A stretch of 64,000 bases of DNA from Hyalangium gracile (GTDB taxonomy: Bacteria > Myxococcota > Myxococcia > Myxococcales > Myxococcaceae): the NCBI RefSeq assembly GCF_020103725.1, contig NZ_JAHXBG010000022.1, forward strand, positions 115,674-179,673. Reading direction: 5' to 3'. The notes below the pieces were generated by a model that was not told the origin of the DNA, did no database searches, and saw only the letters and a list, made by a program, of their open reading frames with translations. Made by a program: the position numbers and the translations under genes. Positions 59,423-64,000 of the stretch are shown here, piece after piece. How positions within the stretch are numbered: the first letter of the stretch is position 1; each line of letters starts with the position of its first letter.

Positions 59423-62400
59423 CTACGAGAGCGGCAGCTCCAGCGTGGCGGTGGCCCCCCTGCCCGGCCCTTCGCTCTCCAGCGAGAGGTGTCCGCCCAG
59501 CATCCGCGCGGCCAGCGAGCTCGAGTGCAGGCCCAGCCCATGCCCCCCCTCACGCGTGGTGAAGCCCTGCGAGAAGAGCCGCTCACGGATCTCCGGCGCG
59601 ATGCCCATGCCGTTGTCCACCACCTGGACGCGCGCCATGCCGTCCCGGGCCTCGAGCCGCACCCGCAGGCGGCGCTGATCCTGGGGCAGGGGAGCCATGG
59701 CGTTCTTGGCGTTGCTGATCAGGTTGATGAGGATCTGCAGCACCTTGTGCTTGTCCACCCGGATCCGCGACGGCAGCGGAGCCAGCTCCTGGGCGACGTG
59801 GATGTTGTACCGCTTGAGCGCCGGCATCTGGATGCTCAGCGCGTCCTGCACGAGCTGCCCCAGGTCGCACTCCTCGGTGAGGAGCGTGCTACGGGCGTAC
59901 GTCTGCTGCACATGGACGATGGCGCGGATGTGCTCGATGTGCTTGCGCATCGCCTCCAGCCCCTCCTGCAGCGTCGCCTGCTCCCGGTGCAGCTCCTCGT
60001 TGAGCGCGGACAGATAGTCCGGCAGCCTGGCGCCTCGCCTGTCCAGGGTGAAGAAGTCCGCCAGGGAGCTCCGGTGATCCAACAGCATCGCGGAGACCTG
60101 CTTCAGTCGCCCCAGGCGGGAGGCATCCACCGTCTGGCTCAGCACCTGGACGTTGATGACGGCGCTGGTCAGCACGTTGCCCACGTTGTGCAGCACGTTG
60201 GTGGCCACCTCCGCCATGCCCGCCGAGCGGGCCGTGTCCACCAGCTGCGCCTGGGCCTGCTTGAGCTCCCGCGTGCGTTCCTCCACCCGCTTCTCCAGCT
60301 CGTCATTGGCGCGGCGCAGGGCCGCCTCGGCGCGCTGCACGTCCGCGTACAGCCGCGCGTTCTCCAGGGAGATGGCCGCCTGCGAGGCGAGGTGCCCCAG
60401 CAGGGAGAGGCGCGCCGGAGTGAAGGCGTTCGTCGCCAGGCTGTTCTCCAGGTAGAGCACGCCGCGGAACTCCTCCTGGCGCAGCAGCGGCAGGCAGAGC
60501 ACGGAGCGGACCGCGCCCTTCTCGAGCCAGGCGTCGCTCGAGAACGGGTGGGGCCGGGACGCGTCGCCGATGAGCACGTGCTCGCGCGTGCGCCGGACGT
60601 ACGAGATGAGGGTCCACGGCACGGGAGGCCCGTCTCCCCCAGCCCCGGAGCGCTCGGGCCGCTCGCCCGCGAGCGCCACGATCGAGAGCTGATCGCCCCG
60701 GGGCAGCAGCAGGGCCCCGCGCTGCGCCCCCGCGTTCTCGAGGGCCACGCGCAGCAGCGTGTCCGCCAGCCGCTCCAGGAGGATCTCTCCGGAGATGGCC
60801 TGCTGGGCCTTCACCAGCGTCAGCGCGTCGATCTGCGTCGAGTTCGTGTCCGTCACCGTCTCCGCGTGGGCCGACGCGCCCAGGTGCGGCCACTCCGAAT
60901 CCAGGTGCCGCACCTTCCCGTGAGCCCCCCAGCGCACCCAGGCCTCCCGGGCCTTGCGAGCGTAGGCATCCGCGATGGTGCTCATCTCCTGCATGTACCA
61001 GTAGCGGGCCGCCCGCTCGCTGGCGAGGGCCTCGTGCTGGACGAAGCCGTGCTCGCGGGCCGCCCGCACGGCCTCCTCGTAGGCGCGAGTGGCTTCCTTG
61101 TCCCGGCCCGTGACGCGCGCCAGCTCCGCGCAGACCAGCTGCTCGGGAGCGCGGAAGTTCTCGGGGCAGTAGCTGGCCCACTCCGCCAGCTGCCGCTGGT
61201 GCTTGCGCATGTCCTCCAGCGCCGTGCGCTGCTCCTCGGGGCTCATGGCCTCGAAGCACGCGGCCAGGCTCAGCGCGCGGAAGAGGTGGAGGTCCACGAG
61301 CTGGATGTGGCTCACCGAGGAGAAGGCCAGCTCCGCCGCCAGTGCCCCTGCCTCGCGCGCCTCCGAATAGGCCCCGCACAGGTAGCGGGCCTGCATCTTG
61401 TGCAGCCAGTACCAGCACCGCATGGTGCTCATGCGGTCCGGCGTCAGCTCGGGCTCGAAGGTGTCCTCGTCGAAGTCGTCCCCGCTCAGCGAGCCGAACG
61501 CGCGCGAGTGGCCGCGCAGCATCTGCACGTAGCGCTGGGTGTGCTGGATGACGTGCGCCACGTCGACGAAGCCCGCCTTGCGCGCGAAGTCCAGGCGCGC
61601 GACCGACTCCTGGTACACCTCCTCCAGCGCGTGCCCGAGGCTCAGCCGGTCCGTGACGATGTGGTTGCAGCAATAGCAGGCGATCTGGAAGTCGCTCGCG
61701 CGCAGCGCGTGCTGGAAGGCGCCGCGGATGAGCTCCAGCGAGATGGAGATCGGCTGGGTCCAGTAGCTGATGATCTCCATGCTGTAGAGCGCCTTGCCGC
61801 GGGCGGAGGAGAAGCCACGGCGCTCGACGAGATCGCACGCCAGCTTCCCGAAGGCATAGCCCTCCCGGTACTGCTTGAACATGGGGCCCAGCACCACCCC
61901 GTACCAGGCATACCCATGCACCGCGGCGGCGGCGTTGCCGTGGCGGAGGCTGAGCGAGACCATCCGGCACAGGTGCAGGGCGAGCAGGTTGCTGTCGGTG
62001 AAGAACGCCGGCGTGAACAGCGCGGCCAGGACGTTCAGCACCGCCTCCCGGTCCGGGTCCGTCATCACCGGCAGCTCGAGGAGGCTCTCGATGGGGCGGT
62101 CTCCCAGCAGGGCCTGCACCTCGTCATGGGCGGCCATCACCTCCTCCCAGGAGGGATGGGCCGGCATCGGCATTCCGAGCCGCGCCAGGCACTCCAGCAG
62201 GCAGTCGACGCCGGCCTGGATCTCCCCGGCGGCGAGGTGGAGATCGCCCTTCAGTCGGAAGAGGGCGCTCACCTCCGCGGGGGTGCGTGCCCGAGGCAGG
62301 AGCTCCCCCACCAGGCGGCGCGCCTCGGCGGCGTTGCCGCTCATGAACTCGCAGCTGGCCTGGTCCAGCCGGATCCGGAAGGCCAGCTCGGGGGCGGTGT

Positions 62401-64000
62401 CCCACGCGTCGTCGGGCAGGAGCCAGGCGGCCGTCGCGAGGTAGCCCGCGGCCGAGCGGAAGGCGGTGGAGGCCCGCGCCTTCCAGCCCGCCTCGGCGTT
62501 CAGGCGCGCGACGCGGTGGCGCTCCTGGACGTCGGTGATCAGCTCCATGCCGGCGTTGAGCTGGCTCACCACGTCGAAGAGCCGCTCGTGCACCTCCTCG
62601 GGGGACAGGCTCGCCAGCAGCAGGCGGCCGATGCGCAGGTGGACGGCCTGACGCTCCTGCGCGGGGATGAGGGCATGCGCCGCCTGCTGGATGCGGTCAT
62701 GCAGGAAGCGGTACTGCTCCGGGCCGGCGCTCATCAGCAGGCCCTCCTGGAGCGCGGGCTCGAGCCCCTGCTCCAGCGCGATGGCCTCCTCCATGTCGGA
62801 GATGATCAGGAGGATGCGCAGCGGGAAGGAGTTCCCCACGCACGCCGCCAGCCGCAGCAGGTGCTGCGTCCCCATGGGGAGCTGGCGCAGCTTGCCCACC
62901 ATGAAGTCGACGACGTTGTCCGAGTAGCCCCTGGCCCGCACGCCCTCGGCATCCCAGCGCCACGTGCCCTCGGCGGTGCGTGACAGCAGGCCGTCCTGGT
63001 GGAGCGTCTGCAGCAGCTGCAGGAGGAAGAAGGGATTGCCGCCAGTCTTCTCTCGGGCCAGGGCCGCCAGCGGCTCGACGACCTGGGCGCTCGCTCCAGG
63101 CAGCGTGTCGGACACGAGCCTCCGGGTATCCTCGAGGCTCAGGGGCTCCAGCTGGAGATCGGTCATCCTCGCGCCGGCCCTGCGCAGCTCCTCCAGCGCC
63201 AGGGTGAGCGGATGCGAGGGGCTCACCTCGTTGTCGCGGTAGGCGCCGATGAGCAGCACGGGCGGTGTCTCCGGGTGGGTGAGCAGGTGCTGCAGGAGCT
63301 GGAGGCTGGCCAGGTCCGCCCACTGGAGATCATCCAGGAACAGGACGAGCGGGCGCTCGGCGGTGGCGAACACGCTCAGGAACCTGCGGAACACCCGGTT
63401 GAAGCGGTGCTGCGCCTCGGAGGGCGGCAGCTCCGGGCTCGGAGGCTGCTTGCCGGCGACCAGCTCCAGCTGCGGCACGACGTCCACGAGGAGCTGGCCG
63501 TTGCCCTCCCAGGCCTCCAGCAGGTGCTCGCGCCACCGCGCCAGCTCCGAGTCCGTGCCCGACAGCAGCTGCTGCGTGAGCCGGCGGATGGCCTGCGCCA
63601 GGGTGGAGTAGGGGATGTCCTGCTGGAACTGGTCGAACTTGCCGCTGAGGAAGAAGCCGTGCTGGCGCACCACCGGCTTGTGCAGCTCGTGCACCAGCGA
63701 GGACTTGCCGATGCCCGAGTAGCCACGCACCAGGATGAGCTCCGGGCGGCTCTGCCGGGCCACGCGCTCGAAGCCCTGGAGCAGGGCGGCGGCCTGGCTG
63801 TCTCGCCCATAGAGCCGCTGGGGCAGCTGGAAGCGGGTGGGGATGTCGTGGAGGCCGGGCAGGAAGTCCACCCGCTCGCCTCGAAGCAGGCCCTCCCGGC
63901 AGCGCTCGAGATCGGCCCTCAGGCCCTCGGCGCTCTGGTAGCGCTCCTCGGCCACCTTGGCCAGCAGCTTGAGCACGATGCTGGAGAGCACCGGCGGCAG
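59423..64000 (-). CDS. Ser/Thr kinase–AAA ATPase–GAF–histidine kinase hybrid, C-terminal part
   Basis: The gene runs off the right edge of the window, so its N-terminus is missing; about 1,525 residues are visible. The first residues (SIVLKLLAKVAEERYQSAEG) are the end of a PknB-type kinase domain. An ATPase domain follows with Walker A YSGIGKSS and Walker B LVLFLDDLQWADL, then a long helical repeat region and a GAF domain. Last comes a histidine kinase: a dimerisation helix with His in ATNVLHNVGNVL, then N-box LISNAKNAM and G-boxes DNGMGIAPE and GHGLGLHSS. Such proteins are signal integrators common in myxobacteria. No response-regulator partner is seen in this window. Confidence 0.93.
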   Translation of the reverse strand: MPPVLSSIVLKLLAKVAEERYQSAEGLRADLERCREGLLRGERVDFLPGLHDIPTRFQLPQRLYGRDSQAAALLQGFERVARQSRPELILVRGYSGIGKSSLVHELHKPVVRQHGFFLSGKFDQFQQDIPYSTLAQAIRRLTQQLLSGTDSELARWREHLLEAWEGNGQLLVDVVPQLELVAGKQPPSPELPPSEAQHRFNRVFRRFLSVFATAERPLVLFLDDLQWADLASLQLLQHLLTHPETPPVLLIGAYRDNEVSPSHPLTLALEELRRAGARMTDLQLEPLSLEDTRRLVSDTLPGASAQVVEPLAALAREKTGGNPFFLLQLLQTLHQDGLLSRTAEGTWRWDAEGVRARGYSDNVVDFMVGKLRQLPMGTQHLLRLAACVGNSFPLRILLIISDMEEAIALEQGLEPALQEGLLMSAGPEQYRFLHDRIQQAAHALIPAQERQAVHLRIGRLLLASLSPEEVHERLFDVVSQLNAGMELITDVQERHRVARLNAEAGWKARASTAFRSAAGYLATAAWLLPDDAWDTAPELAFRIRLDQASCEFMSGNAAEARRLVGELLPRARTPAEVSALFRLKGDLHLAAGEIQAGVDCLLECLARLGMPMPAHPSWEEVMAAHDEVQALLGDRPIESLLELPVMTDPDREAVLNVLAALFTPAFFTDSNLLALHLCRMVSLSLRHGNAAAAVHGYAWYGVVLGPMFKQYREGYAFGKLACDLVERRGFSSARGKALYSMEIISYWTQPISISLELIRGAFQHALRASDFQIACYCCNHIVTDRLSLGHALEEVYQESVARLDFARKAGFVDVAHVIQHTQRYVQMLRGHSRAFGSLSGDDFDEDTFEPELTPDRMSTMRCWYWLHKMQARYLCGAYSEAREAGALAAELAFSSVSHIQLVDLHLFRALSLAACFEAMSPEEQRTALEDMRKHQRQLAEWASYCPENFRAPEQLVCAELARVTGRDKEATRAYEEAVRAAREHGFVQHEALASERAARYWYMQEMSTIADAYARKAREAWVRWGAHGKVRHLDSEWPHLGASAHAETVTDTNSTQIDALTLVKAQQAISGEILLERLADTLLRVALENAGAQRGALLLPRGDQLSIVALAGERPERSGAGGDGPPVPWTLISYVRRTREHVLIGDASRPHPFSSDAWLEKGAVRSVLCLPLLRQEEFRGVLYLENSLATNAFTPARLSLLGHLASQAAISLENARLYADVQRAEAALRRANDELEKRVEERTRELKQAQAQLVDTARSAGMAEVATNVLHNVGNVLTSAVINVQVLSQTVDASRLGRLKQVSAMLLDHRSSLADFFTLDRRGARLPDYLSALNEELHREQATLQEGLEAMRKHIEHIRAIVHVQQTYARSTLLTEECDLGQLVQDALSIQMPALKRYNIHVAQELAPLPSRIRVDKHKVLQILINLISNAKNAMAPLPQDQRRLRVRLEARDGMARVQVVDNGMGIAPEIRERLFSQGFTTREGGHGLGLHSSSLAARMLGGHLSLESEGPGRGATATLELPLS

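Noticed and set aside
59387..62983. Long plus-strand open frame opposite the hybrid kinase
   Set aside because: It is antisense to well-defined GAF, histidine kinase and ATPase domains and has no protein-like features.

Overview
The window is very GC-rich with strong third-position GC bias. It carries features typical of Myxococcota: many lipoproteins, a large Ser/Thr kinase–AAA–histidine kinase hybrid, an astacin-like protease with Cys-rich C-terminal repeats, an RHS giant, and toxin/immunity cassettes. I infer a fruiting myxobacterium of the Cystobacterineae (Archangium/Cystobacter-like). That placement rests on gene content only.

Layout. 1-925: end of a beta-propeller-like secreted protein. 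1069-7760: a six-gene operon (binding protein, ATPase, two permeases, gamma-aminobutyraldehyde dehydrogenase, 4-aminobutyrate aminotransferase) matching the E. coli ydcSTUV-patD arrangement plus gabT. It should import a polyamine-type substrate and convert aminobutyraldehyde through GABA to succinate semialdehyde. 7872-11409 (minus): a conspicuously lower-GC three-gene Lamassu/ABC-3C-type defence island (Cap4-like nuclease, small middle component, coiled-coil ABC ATPase). 11869-18095: tandem, progressively decayed copies of a Ser/Thr kinase – AHH nuclease lipoprotein – Imm11 cassette. 18225-21200: dispersed palindromic repeats, an ankyrin protein, and a nuclease-lipoprotein/type VI immunity pair. 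21399-24497: an ISL3-family transposase and an astacin-like protease lying between two inverted 82-bp hairpin elements.

24659-29559: small lipoproteins, an S9 prolyl oligopeptidase, a GST with tandem operator-like dyads, and two small uncharacterised proteins. 29713-35937: a one-chain xanthine dehydrogenase/aldehyde oxidase-type molybdoenzyme and a haem-binding lipoprotein. 35998-46223 (minus): a giant lipoprotein with a TTG start and an SpvB/FG-GAP/RHS protein with an unfamiliar C-terminal tip. 46376-50788: a spermidine-synthase-like methyltransferase, a Cys-rich lipoprotein, a GNAT, a zinc-ribbon membrane protein, an RHS remnant and a possible orphan immunity protein.

50875-56996 is the most striking block. 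Six tightly overlapping genes encode a NapC/NirT tetrahaem quinol oxidase, a small membrane protein, a trihaem cytochrome, a dihaem protein fused to a predicted outer-membrane beta-barrel, a monohaem lipoprotein and a decahaem lipoprotein. That is 20 CxxCH motifs in all, and it looks like a complete route from the quinone pool through the outer membrane. The window ends with a secreted small protein, a degraded gene, a DUF3828-type protein and a hybrid kinase cut by the window edge.
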